A stretch of 64,000 nucleotides of DNA from Gari tellinella (GCA_922989275.2 OV277857.1:49391083-49455082), one strand, 5' to 3'; counted from the first letter of the stretch, positions 34,401 through 43,985 are shown. The notes: a model not told the origin generated them from the letters alone. A program made the numbers and translations.

Positions 34401-37400
34401 ACATAGTAAGAATGTTTGTCTCATTGATATCTAGGTCAAGTTTGAATATGGGTTATGTCTGGTCAAAAACTAGGTCACTAGGTCAAATCATAGAAAAACC
34501 TTGTTAACACTCTAGAGGCTACAAATCTCATTGGATCTTGATGAAACTTGGTCAGAATGTTTGTCTCATTGATATATAGGACAAGTTCGAATACGGGTCA
34601 TGTCAAGTCAAAACTAGGTCACTAGGTCAAATCATAGGAAAATCTTGTTTACACTCTAAAGGTTGATTGTGGGTCATGTCCAGTCATAATCTAGGTCACT
34701 ATAGGTCAAGTTTGCCATGGTGTACCAGGTGAGCGATTTAGGGCCATAGTGGCCCTTGTTGAAAAACTACCCTTATCTGATGCTCTGCCTCAAGGTGAGC
34801 TATTGTAATTGCTAGCTATTGTAATTGCCCAGTGTCTGTCGGTCCGTCATTTCTTTAAGATCTTCTTGGAAACCACTGGGCCAATTTCATCAAAACTTCA
34901 TAGGATTGTCCATTGTAGGGTACTCTCTCAAATTTCTTCAAATATAGGTAATCTACTTTAGACTGTGGTTGCCATGGCAACTGATTGAGAAAAAAACTTC
35001 ATAGGTGACCCTTTTCCAGTTTTCTTCAAATAATATTCCTAGCTCAAACATGGCCGCCACTGTGAATGGGTTGGGGTGAATTTACCTTTGATAGCTTATA
35101 GTGAAAGCTTGTGAAAACTGATTACTGGTCCAAATTAAAAATAATTTTATACAAATCTCTTGTTAAAATATGTGACTATTTAAAGCAGGTTGAAAGTAAA
35201 GCAGAATGCGCATTAAGGTGCATTCTGCTTTACCTTCTTCCTGCTTTAAACTACCACTTTCTAGAAAGAAAAAAAAATCCTATGATACATGTTCATAACT
35301 TTATAAATTGGAACTATTTTCTTTAGAGGAGGAATTATAAACTGAATATGCTAAAAGGCATTTCTATTGGGCAACGGGTTAAAATGTAATTCCTTGCTCC
35401 TCTCCTGACATGATAAAAAGCCACAGAAATCTTTATTTATATCCTGATGACAGCTTAACCAGAGCACCAGATAAGGATAGTTTTTCAAAAACTAAAATCT
35501 TTATTTCTGAATTAAACCCTATGGTGTCACTACTCATTAGAATCGTCCCTTCGAGACGATTCTAATGAGTAGTAACACCATATAATTTGGTGCTAAAAAG
35601 AATGAGAAAATATTGGATTTGTTGAAATAACTATCTCTTATCTGGAGCCCTGGCTTAACCCATTACCTAATAGATACGCTTTTGATTTATTCCTCCACTA
35701 AAGGAAATAGTTCCCATTTATACAGTCATGAATATGCACCATAAGAATTATTTCCTCTATCCTAGCAAATGGTTACTTAAAGCAGGCTGAAGGAATAGTC
35801 CGGGAGTCAAAGGCCGATATTTAGCTGAACCTGGAAATGCCGGATGAACTTTTTTTCTCTGCAGTTTTCAATAGTCTATGGTATTCTCATCAAGACCAAA
35901 GAGGGTGCCCGGTGATATCCCTTGAGCATTTCTCAAAATATGCTAATTAAGCCCGCCATTACTGAAATTCCGTTATTTGGCAATATGTCAATTAGTATGC
36001 ACCCTACCATGATGAAACTGGTGTCTATAACCAGGTTATCAGGGTCTACGAACATGATAAACCCATCATTTCAGAAAATCAAATGTTTTGGACATATGCA
36101 ACTTATGCAAATGAGGTCGGCCATTACTGAAATTCAGGGTTTTTTGTTATATCTCCAACTATCAGACCATTTAAGACGGTCAACTGGTCCTCGCCTGTAA
36201 ATATATGTTTCTATATAAAAAAAATGTTAGTCTAAGTCTGAAGATTATGAATCCTGTTGATGCAGTTAGCAAAGCTTGGGACAACATCGCAATTCAAGAT
36301 GGCGTCCAGGATGGCCGCCAAAAATACGAAATATCACTTAGGACTCAGTTGTGGGTACAATTTTCCATTAAATAATTTAAATATGCCTCAGATGTATTCG
36401 AAACACATAAATACTTTAAATTCATAATAAAATCTTTTTTAATCAAGATATTATTCAAATTGCCGCAAAAGAGTCGTGTTTTGCGGGTTTTTTTTCACAT
36501 AATTATGTGTGTATATTTTACTAATGAAATGCTACAGTTTTTGTTGATAACAAAGAAGCGGAGCTTTTAGTGCAAAAATGGTGCACTTGGTAAAGCAAGC
36601 ATAAATGTCCACTAAGATGTGCTTACCTCGAATCTGTTGTTAGCCATCGGAAAAAGTCAATATGGTGGCCATTTTCCAAGATGGCCGCCACTGAGGGATA
36701 TTTCAAGTTAACAAACCTTAAAAATCATTTTCAGCTCAGAAAAGTGGCAGTTATTTAAAAAACAACAAAAAACATGTGATGTGATCTTCCTGATAAACAA
36801 CGACTTATGTAGAAAAACCAAGATGGCGGCTATTTTCCAAAACGGCCGCCAAAACCTGTTCGAACACCGTAAAAATGAATTTCTGGTACATTTTCTATCC
36901 CAAAACTTTGTTTACGAGGCCATCCACTTAAGCTGAAGTCAAATGATTATGCTATGTTTCCTTTTGGAGCTGCACAGTTATGTACATGCAAGTCCATATT
37001 TGTAGCATTTGCAGTGTTCAGTGCATTGCTTCTTGCACCCGCACTTTGTCAGCTGTTTGCAGTTCTCTGCTATTGGTGTCATTGAGGTCCAGTGAACCCT
37101 CCACACGATGCTTTACCTTGTCCATCCCCAATCGGCAGGGCTTGCAGTTTTCATTAACGGTTCTAAACATTCTCCCAATATGCTTTCTGCTTGGTAAGCA
37201 GTCCGTTTGATATGTTCATGAAGTGCTGCGTGAAACTTCAGGTCCAGCTACCATCCATCTTCTTAAAGCAAAAGGGTCTTCTGTCACACATACAACCCTC
37301 CTTTTACTTTGATTATGGCATTAGCTTGATCATGCGGTTGGTCGATTGCTATTGCAGATAACCATCGCTTTGATTTAACAAAACAAATGTCCCGTCCTGA

Positions 37401-40055
37401 AATGCCTGGTTCTCGTTAGGATGCGTCACCTCTAAGGTAAGCATGTCTTTCAGTTGCACCGGTAGCCAACATGCATAGTTGGTGTTGTTGTTTGAGAAGA
37501 AGAAAGGTTTCAATGTCGCTAATGCTTGGCATTTGAGCTTGAAATTAGCCCGAAACGACCTTATCACTGAAAAACTAGTCAGTTTAATGAACCAGTAGTT
37601 GAACTGTGGACTTGACTGTGCAGCATTGCTCAACTGGGCTGAGATTTCGAGCACTCTGTTGTACGGAATAGAGAGTCCATTCTCATGTAGCAATTCTACA
37701 AGCGCGCTCCTTCGAGTCTTCCAATAAACAGACGTTCCAATAAAAAATGAAAATGGTGGCTCGAGGTCTTTATAATGTATGAACGTGGAAGCTCCTTCTA
37801 TGTGCTTAGAATGACAGCTGTATTGCAGGGGCTGTGTCATTGCGGAATCTTTTTTACAAGATCCAGGTTGCGTTTGCTACTTCACCTCAACTCCATGTTC
37901 TAGCATGTATATAAATCATTTAACCTGCCATCAACGGAGCACTTGTGTTTAAGCATTGACTTGAGAAGAGTTGTTGCTGCCTTACTGAGTACCACAGTTT
38001 CAAAATAAATGGACTGTTTTAGATAGAACTGGGCGAGTAGCACTTTTCTGCTACTGTGGGCTTCCAAGTCAGGAATTTCAGCTAACTATCTTTATTTCAG
38101 TCTTTTCAAGTGAACATCTGTTCTTGATTGGGTTTCATTCGTCAACTGCTCAAGTCATTTCATAAACATTGTCACACGAGCATTACTTAAGATGAAATAC
38201 AAGAGGACCTGTTACGCTCAATTTTGTATCCATTATGAATACCACGAGCTCTGAAAACACAAGTAGAAAAAACTTGTTTTTCATGTGTATCAGAACTTTC
38301 CTGTGTTTCAATCGATGACAAATAAGCCACTTCCTTATTGTACAGTGTTGTCAAACATGACTTGTGATAATTCAGCTCTTGTGTCACAGCATCACCATCA
38401 CTAAGTATAGACAGGAGCTTACCATTAGTTAGGTTACAGGCACACTCGTTCAGTCGTTGGTCTACTCCCATTGTCATTGCCTGTCGAGGCTTACCCTTGA
38501 TCAATTCGCTATATGAAATGGGAGTTGGTTGATCAATGATCTTGAATTGCACACAATGTTTGTAGCAATCATTTCATAGCTATCGTTTTTCTGACTTCCA
38601 GGCTTTGTTTTTTAGAGATTCCTTCTTTTTGTTGTTTGACAGAGACAACACTAGTCCAAGACGGTTTCAGCTTTTGAGCTGAATTGATTTGCATTCGCCA
38701 TATTCATGAATACATGTATTCAATAAAAGGCCGAGGAGCTAAACATTTACTACCCTTTACCGTGATAAGTGAACATAATATACGCATATCCAAATATGGG
38801 TTACAACTAGATTTAGGTATATACATAACCCTACATCTAGTCCGATCGTTCATCCAGAATCATTCAAGTTCCGTGCAATTTGTACACCATCCAGGTGACA
38901 TAACAATGCCCCGAATAAAGTAGTTCCACCATTTGCCTTAGCAGCACTTACTAATATGGCATCTTAATCACCTTAATTAATACTATTATCGTATTGTTTG
39001 AAAGACAGTATTTGACAATATAGGAATGGACATTTACATTGTGGCTTTAGGTCAAATATTTCCAGCAGTATCCAAATAAGCTTGATTTCTTTAATGACCT
39101 CAGACCTAATTAGCATAATTGGTGTAAGCAGTCGAGTGCGAGTCATTAAAATGCAAAACTGATGTGCTTATAATGTTTGTAGACCCTAAAAACATAGGTG
39201 TAGACACCTTTTTCAGGAGGTTACCATGTATAATAAATGTATTATAGCCAATAAACGGAATATCAGTAATGGCGGACTTAATTAGCATTAGCGTAATTGA
39301 TGTAATTTGTCGAGTGCGAGTCATTTAAATGCAAAACTGATGTGCTTATAATGTTCGTAGACCCTGAAAACATAGGTGTAGACACCTTTTGTAGGAGGTT
39401 ACCGTGTATAATAAGTGTGTTACAGCCAATAAACGGAATTTCAGTAATGGCGGGCTTAATTAGCACATTTTGAGAAATGCTCAAGGGATATCACCGAGCA
39501 CCCTCTTGAATCTTGATAAGGACTCCCTAGACTATTGAAAACTGCAGAGAAAAAAAGTTCATCCGGCATTTCCACGTTTAACCCCTTGACTCCCGGACTA
39601 GAATGCACCTTTAGCTTTAAGCTACCATCTGCTAGGATAAAGGAAATTTTATCTTACACATTCATTACGGTATAAGTTGGAACTATTTTCTTCAGTGAAG
39701 AAATAGATTAAATGTGCATAAATGCCTATCTATGGAGTAATGGGTCAAAAAGCTATGGATGAAAGGTTTTAAACTTTTTTACTTTTTTACAGGAACTGAC
39801 TTAGCTGGACAAGTGACACTCAAACATATTTACGAAATTGCAAAAATAAAGAGCTCGGACCCACCCATGTTTGGGTATACATTAGAGGAGATATGTAAAA
39901 TGATCATTGGGACAGCCCACAGTATTAACATTCAGGTGGTGAAGGACTATGACCCTGATGAATATGCTGAGTTTTTAGAAGCTCGGAGACAAGATATCGC
40001 TATATATCAACAAGAACTTGAAGAGAAGCGAAAAGCTAAGCTTTTGCGATTGTGA
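31391..40055 (+). CDS. MRPL11: Mitochondrial ribosomal protein L11, last three exons (partial gene)
   Basis: This is a protein of the large subunit of the mitochondrial ribosome. L11 binds the GTPase-associated region of large-subunit rRNA with its C-terminal domain and is nuclear-encoded and imported. Exons are 31391-31486 (32 codons, phase 0 donor), 32188-32278 (30 codons plus 1 nt) and 39793-40055 (2 nt plus 86 codons and TGA). The joined frame is continuous and every intron is GT-AG. Landmarks align with animal MRPL11: QFND, GLPVPTFIKV, PPASFFLKMAAGV, the L11 signature region GQVTLKHIYEIAKIK, then MIIGTAHSINIQVVKDYDP and a charged C-terminal tail. The N-terminal part, with the transit peptide and the GPPLGP segment, is not found. 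The last intron (7.5 kb) is almost wholly transposons. Identification is very firm; the gene is incomplete in this window. Confidence 0.93.
31538..31613. repeat. Hairpin GCAAACAGTGTAGACTCAGA family
   Basis: TTGCAAACAGTGTAGACTCAGA...GAGGGCTCC meets GGAGTCCTCTAATCTAGGTC...TACACTGTTTG. A dispersed palindrome of about 75 bp lying in the MRPL11 intron. Confidence 0.7.
32036..32101. repeat. Hairpin of the CAGTTTGGAC family, decayed left tip
   Basis: ACAGTTTGGACTCTGACTAGAGGGCTCC pairs with GGAGTCTCCTGATCAGGGTC and TACACTGTTTG. Same family as 31538. Confidence 0.6.
32188..32278 (+). CDS. MRPL11: MRPL11 internal exon (end of N-terminal domain)
   Basis: Acceptor ATTCTTTTCAG and donor GTATGA. It codes PNKTTELTLYKPPASFFLK, then MAAGVSTGGRD and the first base of a Gly codon. 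The beta-strand and helix S/A-x-F-L-K-x-A-A-G are typical of L11 family members. Confidence 0.9.
32459..32578. repeat. Palindrome-core MITE, partial
   Basis: CCCATAACTTATTACTAGTT...AAAGCAGGTTGAATGTAAAGC enters the hairpin AGAATGTGCCTTAAGGCACATTCT. The outer ends are eroded. Confidence 0.6.
32623..33658 (+). mobile_element. Helentron-like element, family A, copy 2
   Basis: The 5' end TAGCTCACCTGGCACGAAGT has its hairpin; the microsatellite tract is nearly lost. About six units of 145 bp follow (ACTCTAGAGGCTACAAATCT, GAATGTTTGYCTCATTGAT, GGTCAAAAACTAGGTCACTA). The 3' hairpin GGGCCATAGTGGCCC and CTTGT close it. It lies in the last MRPL11 intron, in sense orientation. Confidence 0.8.
33822..34787. 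mobile_element. hAT-type MITE, 184 bp, split by a family A element
   Basis: It starts CAGGGCTCCAGATAAGAGG and ends CTTATCTGATGCTCTG. The 8-bp flank CCTCAAGG is exactly duplicated (33814-33821 and 34788-34795), as hAT elements produce. Removing the family A element (33978-34759) restores the same 184-192 bp interior as at 35461-35652. Confidence 0.85.
33978..34759 (+). mobile_element. Helentron-like element, family A, copy 3 (inside the hAT MITE)
   Basis: The 5' end TAGCTCACCTGGCACGAAGT, a CCGTCCGTCTGTCTG tract, four tandem units and the 3' hairpin GGGCCATAGTGGCCC with CTTGT are all present. Comparison with the empty MITE (AGTTTTTGAAAAAC) fixes both ends and shows entry between T and T. Confidence 0.85.
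35160..35385. repeat. Palindrome-core MITE, left end missing
   Basis: Hairpin GAAAGTAAAGCAGAATGCGC/complement at 35186-35240. The right half runs through GGAACTATTTTCTTTAGAGG to CTATTGGGCAACGGGTTAA. Confidence 0.65.
35461..35652. mobile_element. hAT-type MITE, intact, 192 bp
   Basis: The ends AGAGCACCAGATAAGG and CTTATCTGGAGCCCTG are flanked by an 8-bp duplication GCTTAACC (35453-35460, 35653-35660). Inside is a near-palindromic centre (CACTACTCATTAGAATCGTC / GACGATTCTAATGAGTAGTA). Non-autonomous hAT element. Confidence 0.8.
35796..39600 (-). mobile_element. Academ-like (?) DNA transposon, copy 1, 3.8 kb
   Basis: The TIRs start TAGTCCGGGAGTCAA (left) and end TTGACTCCCGGACTA (right). They match over about 250 bp, including GGAAATGCCGGATGAACTTT, CTGCAGTTTTCAATAGTCTA and GATATCCCTTGAGCATTTCT. 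GAA flanks both sides (35793-35795, 39601-39603), a probable 3-bp target duplication. The right arm holds extra tandem units of about 180 bp (AATGGCGGRCTTAATTAGCA, CATAGGTGTAGACACCTTTT). Subterminally there are repeated GATGGCCGCCA / GATGGCGGC motifs. A broken protein gene lies on - (36960-38560). It occupies about half of the last MRPL11 intron, antisense to the host gene. Confidence 0.8.
36960..38560 (-). pseudogene. Transposon-borne large ORF family, copy 1 (N-terminal and C-terminal parts)
   Basis: The - strand shows, in order: LNYHKSCLTTLYNK (38300s, an early Cys/His-containing motif), IPDLEAHSSRKVLLAQF (about 38050), KTRRSALVELLHENGLSIPY (37700s), NYACWLPVQLKDMLTLEVTH (37450), AIAIDQPHDQANAIIKV (37330-37350), ALRRWMVAGPEVS (about 37235-37270), and a tail CGCKKQCTEHCKCYKYGLAC (about 36990-37050). 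Several frameshifts and stops separate the blocks. The central FITAAVDNIDHNPSS block and the nuclease-like DTDVVVL/TGCDT block of copy 2 are deleted. The same blocks occur, as I recall, in many 'uncharacterized' coral and mollusc proteins. A transposon protein, not a host gene, is the best reading. Confidence 0.7.
39793..40055 (+). CDS. MRPL11: MRPL11 last exon (C-terminal rRNA-binding domain)
   Basis: The acceptor TTTTTTACAG lets GA complete the split Gly codon. The frame then reads TDLAGQVTLKHIYEIAKIK, a helix, CKMIIGTAHSINIQVVKDYD and a tail rich in E, K and R ending KAKLLRL before TGA. The loop and helix TAHSINIQVVKD correspond to the L11 C-terminal signature (G-T-A-x-S-M-G-I in bacteria). 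The upstream part of the open frame (39759-39792) is intron. AATAAA follows 68 bp after the stop. Confidence 0.93.
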
Positions 40056-40122
40056 TGTGTGATTTAACAGTGCTATTGTTGTTTCTGATAGACCTATCAT
40101 GTTTTGCAGATTTTTTTTTTTT

Positions 40123-40128
40123 AATAAA
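40123..40128 (+). promoter_or_regulatory. Polyadenylation signal of MRPL11
   Basis: AATAAA follows a T-run 68 bp after the MRPL11 stop codon. A GT-rich stretch (TTTGTCTGTGTTTG) 20-30 bp beyond could be the downstream element. Confidence 0.7.
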
Positions 40129-40433
40129 TTTATTATCTTTAACTCTTTTGTCTGTGTTTGTATCAATGCCATTACAAATCGTGTATTCTGGGCCTGAGCT
40201 TATAACACTTTAATGAACTCTGTGCTCAAAACTCAATTTCGATTACAGGCTCTAATTTATACAAAATACATTTTACTTGATTTTGGTAACCTTATTTGGA
40301 AACATTTTTACAACAGAATTTTATATTCAAAAACTAGTTACAAATAAAATGTTTACTGAAATGTTATGAGCTGAGAAAATGTCTGGGTTTTGAGCTCGGA
40401 GTTCATTTTAAGTTTTATAACCTCAGGGCCAGG

Positions 40434-40605
40434 GCTCTGGATAAATAGAGTATTTTAAAAACTGAAATCGTTTTGTCTGCATTAAAGGGTTACCCTATGG
40501 CGTCTTTGAGACATTTCTAACTAGTAGTTACATCATAGGATTTGATGCCGACATTAGTGAGAAAATGTTTATATTTAGTTTACTCCTTTTTATCTGGAGC
40601 CCCAT
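40434..40605. mobile_element. hAT-type MITE, diverged
   Basis: It starts CAGGGCTCTGGATAAATAG and ends TTTATCTGGAGCCCC, with weak inner similarity to the 35461 copy (ACCCTATGGCGTC, AACTAGTAGTTACATCATAG). The 8-bp duplication is not visible. Confidence 0.6.
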
Positions 40606-40674
40606 GTACTACTGTGATTTCCCAGAAATAAATCTTTCAACACCATTGACCTGTTTAAAATATAATCATTACAT

Positions 40675-40748
40675 TTGCAGACAGTGAAGATCCAGATCAC
40701 AGGGCTCCATATATAGATGCCCTCTGAAATTGGTCTACAATATTTGTT
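40675..40748. repeat. Hairpin of the GCAGACAGTGAAGATCCAGA family
   Basis: TTGCAGACAGTGAAGATCCAGATC...GGGCTCC pairs imperfectly with GCCCTCTGAAATTGGTCTACAATATTTG. Decayed member of the dispersed hairpin family. Confidence 0.5.
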
Positions 40749-40766
40749 AATTTAAACCAGTACTTT

Positions 40767-41263
40767 TTAGCTCACCTGGCACGAAGTGCCAAGGTGAGCT
40801 TTTAGGATCGCTGAATGTCCGTCGTCCGTCCGTCTGTCCGTCCGTCCGTTCACAATTGTTCGTTAACACTCTAGCGCCTACAAATTTCATCCGATCTTCA
40901 TGAAACTTCATGACAATGTTTGTCTTGATAAAATCTAGGTCAAGTTCGAATGTGGGTCATGTCCGGTCAAAAACTAGGTCACTAGGTCAAATCATAGAAA
41001 AACCTTGTTAACACTCTAGAGGCTACAAATCTCAATGGATCTTAATGAAACTTGGTCAGAATGTTTGCCTCATTGATATCTAGGTCAAGTTCGAATGTGG
41101 GTCATGTCCGGTCAAAACTAGGTCACTAGGTCAAATCATAGGAAAATCTTGTTTACACTCTAAAGGTTGATTGTGGGTCATGTCCAGTCATAATCTAGGT
41201 CACTATAGGTCAAGTTTGCCATGGTGTACCAGGTGAGCGATTTAGGGCCATAGTGGCCCTTGT
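40767..41263 (+). mobile_element. Helentron-like element, family A, copy 4 (short)
   Basis: It has both ends (TAGCTCACCTGGCACGAAGT; GGGCCATAGTGGCCC, CTTGT) and a (GTCC)n tract, but only about 2.5 core units, showing variable unit number between copies. Confidence 0.8.
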
Positions 41264-41404
41264 TAAACTACCCAGAATTCCAAGTAGCCTGTTCATGTTT
41301 TGGTAACTAAAATATCCACCAAGACCACTAAATAGTTAATGAATAGGTTCACTTTATATCCCATTACCTTTCACCTTCTAATAGCATATTATATTGACAT
41401 TTTT

Positions 41405-42447
41405 TAGCTCACCTGAGCCAAAGGTGAAAGGTGAGCTATTGGGATGGCCCTGTGTCGTGCGTCGTCGTTAACAATTGCTTCAAATGACATCTCCTCCTAT
41501 ACCGCTTGACAGAATTCAACCAAACTTTACAGAAATGTTCCTTGGGTCAAGTTCTTTCAAATTTGTTCAAAGAATTAAAAACAATGCAGAACTAAAAAAT
41601 AAGGAAATCTTATAATCTTCTTGTCAAAAACTGCAAGGGTCAGAGCTTAGATATTTGGCACACAGCATCATCAACAGGTCCTCTATCAAGTTTGTTCAAA
41701 TTATGCCCTTGGGGTCAAAATTGGCCCCGCCCCGGGGGTCACAGTTTTACATAGAGTTATATAGTGAAATTTTCAAACGTCTTCTTCTCTGAAACCAGTA
41801 TGGCCAGAGCCTTGGTATTTGGCATGGTGACACTTCTAGATGTCCTATACCAAAATTGTTCAAATGGTTCTGGTCGGTTCCATAACTAAGTCACAGGAGC
41901 TAAAAATAGATTTTTTTTCTATGAAACCTTAAAAAATCTTCTCGTCTGAAACTACAAGGGCCAGAGCTTAGATATTTGGCACATAGCATCGCCTACAGGT
42001 CCTCTATCAAGTTTGTTCAAATTATGCCCCATGGGGTCAAAATTGGCCCCGCCCCAGGGGTCACAGTTTTACATAGAGTTATATAGTGAAATTTTCAAAA
42101 CGTCTTCTTCTCCGTAACTAATATGGCCAGAGCTTTGATATTCAGCGTGGTCACACTTCTAGATATCCTTTACCTATTTTGTTCAACTGGTTTCAGTCTG
42201 TTGCATATGTAGGTCACAGGAGCTAAAAATAGATTTTTTTCTATGGAAACTTACAAAAATCTTCTTGTCTAAAATCCTACTACCCTGATCTTAGATATTT
42301 GGCACATAGCATCATCTACAGGTCCTCTTACAATATTGTTCAAATTATGCCCCTCTGGTAAAAAATGACCCCTTCCTGGACATAAATAATTATCTCCATT
42401 TTGTCAGTTATTCTCAGGTGAGCGAAAATGCCCCATGGGGCTCTTGT
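41405..42447 (+). mobile_element. Helentron-like element, family B, copy 3
   Basis: The 5' end TAGCTCACCTGAGCCAAAGG has a damaged hairpin return (TGAAAGGTGAGCT). The core has three units, and the 3' end is CAGGTGAGCGAAAATGCC, hairpin, GGGGCTCTTGT. Non-coding. Confidence 0.75.
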
Positions 42448-42632
42448 TTTTAAAACGGTGCAGGTCCAGATCAGACAGCTTCTGGATGCACGGTTAGATC
42501 AGCATCTACATTGTTTTCTTATAGTGACTGCCCCAACTTTACATTATTTGGTACGGAAATATTTAGTTATTTTAATTGTCAATGTATTAATTAGGATGAT
42601 AGATGCTTGCAGTGGGCATAGTTTTATGTACA

Positions 42633-42881
42633 GTGGAGAATATGTTATTCTTTCCCAATAAACGGGTTTACGCTAAAACTATTATTTGCAGTGCAAACAG
42701 TTTGGAGCCAGATCAGACGCCGGGCAACCCGGCGTCTGATCAGGATCTAGACAGTTTGCCACCAAGATAAACACAAGAATTATCAGAATTGTCCAAAAGT
42801 TGTTCTTTTCTACGTTTTAATAGTGCTTTGCGTTTGCGTACGTTTGCGTTTAAACGGGAAAGAATAACAGATTCTCCACTG
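42633..42881. mobile_element. TA-flanked MITE, CAGTGGAGAAT ends
   Basis: The ends CAGTGGAGAATATGTTATTC and GAATAACAGATTCTCCACTG are inverted and flanked by TA on both sides (Tc1/mariner-like). Its centre is the hairpin GCAAACAGTTTGGAGCCAGA...GACGCCGGGCAACCCGGCGTC (42691-42762). A left end of the same type occurs alone at 59576. Confidence 0.75.
42691..42762. repeat. Hairpin GCAAACAGTTTGGAGCC, GACGCC tip
   Basis: A near-perfect palindrome of about 72 bp: arm GCAAACAGTTTGGAGCCAGA, tip AGACGCCGGGCAACCCGGCGTCT, then the complementary arm. It forms the core of the 42633-42881 MITE. Confidence 0.8.
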
Positions 42882-42914
42882 TATGCATATTCAGTGGGAA
42901 AATATTTTAACATA

Positions 42915-43150
42915 TTCAACCCTAGCGACAAGTATATGCCTCATTTGCAAACAGTGTACCTGTGAGAAGTAAACTTGTCCTATGCAAACAGTGTTGACCC
43001 TGATCAGCTCCTTAAGGAGCCCTCTGATCAGTCTAAACTGTTTGTCTTTTTGATATATATTGTAAAAGCCGACCCTAAAAAGTCAAAAATGGACTAGACT
43101 AAATTGAAAACTAGAAAAGTCCATTTGAGGTTTCAGGGAGGAAAGGGTTA
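42915..43150. repeat. MITE-like repeat with CAACCCTAGCGA / GGAAAGGGTTAA ends
   Basis: TTCAACCCTAGCGACAAGTA...ACTTGTCCTATGCAAACAGT, hairpin (42978-43042), CTGTTTGTCTTTTTGATATA, AAGTCAAAAATGGACTAGAC and AGGGAGGAAAGGGTTAA. The same order of blocks is found at 45735-45955. Confidence 0.6.
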
Positions 43151-43985
43151 ACTTAAGGCACATTCTGCTTTATTTTCAGCCTGCTTTAAGTTATTATCTG
43201 CAAGGATATAGAAACTATTTCTCATTATATATATTAATGACTGTATAAAAAATAGTTCGGTTCCTCGGAACACGTGTGTCACCTGCCAGCAACCATCAGT
43301 CGAACAAGAGTTTATGACAGAAATAATCAACCACAAAAGAAAGTGTAGAAAAGGGGAATAACTCTCATGGTATTGATGCAAGCATGAGCAGAACAGAAGT
43401 ACATGTAATATGCTGAAAATAGAAAATATGGAAAAGGGGAATAACTCTCACAGTATTGCTTAAAAAATAATCAACCTTAGGCAAGACAATTTCACTCATC
43501 AATATTTTTCCATAAAAGAAATTTCATTTCAAATCTTCAGTAAAACAGAAGAAATCTGCATGAAAAGAAAAAGTTGAAAAGGGGAATAACTCTCACAATA
43601 TTGATACAAGAGCTATGACTCTTGTGTAATACGCTTTCACATGTCAAGCTCTTCCTATAAATGAAGTTTCATCTTAAAAGCTTCAGTAGAACAGGAGTTA
43701 TGAGGCCGGACACAAAAAGCATGACGGACATACATTGTGATAACACCCTGTAATGTTTTGTAGAATTCCTCATCCTCTTCATCCGTAGAGGCATTGGTGG
43801 GAGAGTATACAATCAAAATAGTGGTGATTGGATTCCCTAAAACTCTATACTCATTACTCTATTAGAATGAACCTTGACTTTCCTCAGTGCTTGTTTTGCT
43901 TTGGAGTTGATAATGGCACCTATTCCACCACATGCAGCTTGCTGTCTGTTTCTCCTAACAGATCCAGTTATCAAGTACGGACCTT
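43151..43985. other. Gene-free stretch with MITE half and AAGGGGAATAACTCTCA units
   Basis: 43155-43260 is the right half of a palindrome-core MITE. From 43350 to 43720 there are three direct units with AAAAGGGGAATAACTCTCA (43353, 43434, 43576), resembling core units of Helentron-like elements. No gene recognised after that. Confidence 0.45.

Larger units (their letters stand above)
33807..35100 (+). mobile_element. Family B Helentron-like element, 5' part, split by a hAT MITE
   Basis: The 5' hairpin TAGCTCACCT/CAAGG...AGGTGAGCT is cut at its tip by the hAT MITE 33822-34787. After it come CAAGGTGAGCTATTGTAATT, GTCTGTCGGTCCGTC, and core-like sequence TTTCTTTAAGATCTTCTTGG to about 35100. The 3' end is missing. 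Confidence 0.6.
35654..39750. repeat. Palindrome-core MITE split by a large DNA transposon
   Basis: The left half 35654-35795 (TAACCCATTACCTAATAGAT...TTAAAGCAGGCTGAAG) and right half 39601-39750 (GAATGCACCTTTAGC...GGAGTAATGGGTCAA) are the two sides of one family member. The hairpin centre was lost or altered at the insertion point of the 35796-39600 element. Confidence 0.75.

Noticed and set aside
35922..36200. Frames starting MSISQN with KPAITEIP at both ends of the 35796-39600 element
   Set aside because: They lie in the terminal inverted repeats and their sub-repeats, so the similarity reflects the TIR and not a gene.
37349..38552. A functional host gene antisense in the MRPL11 intron
   Set aside because: Blocks are separated by frameshifts and stops, central blocks are deleted, and TIRs flank it; a transposon fossil explains it better.
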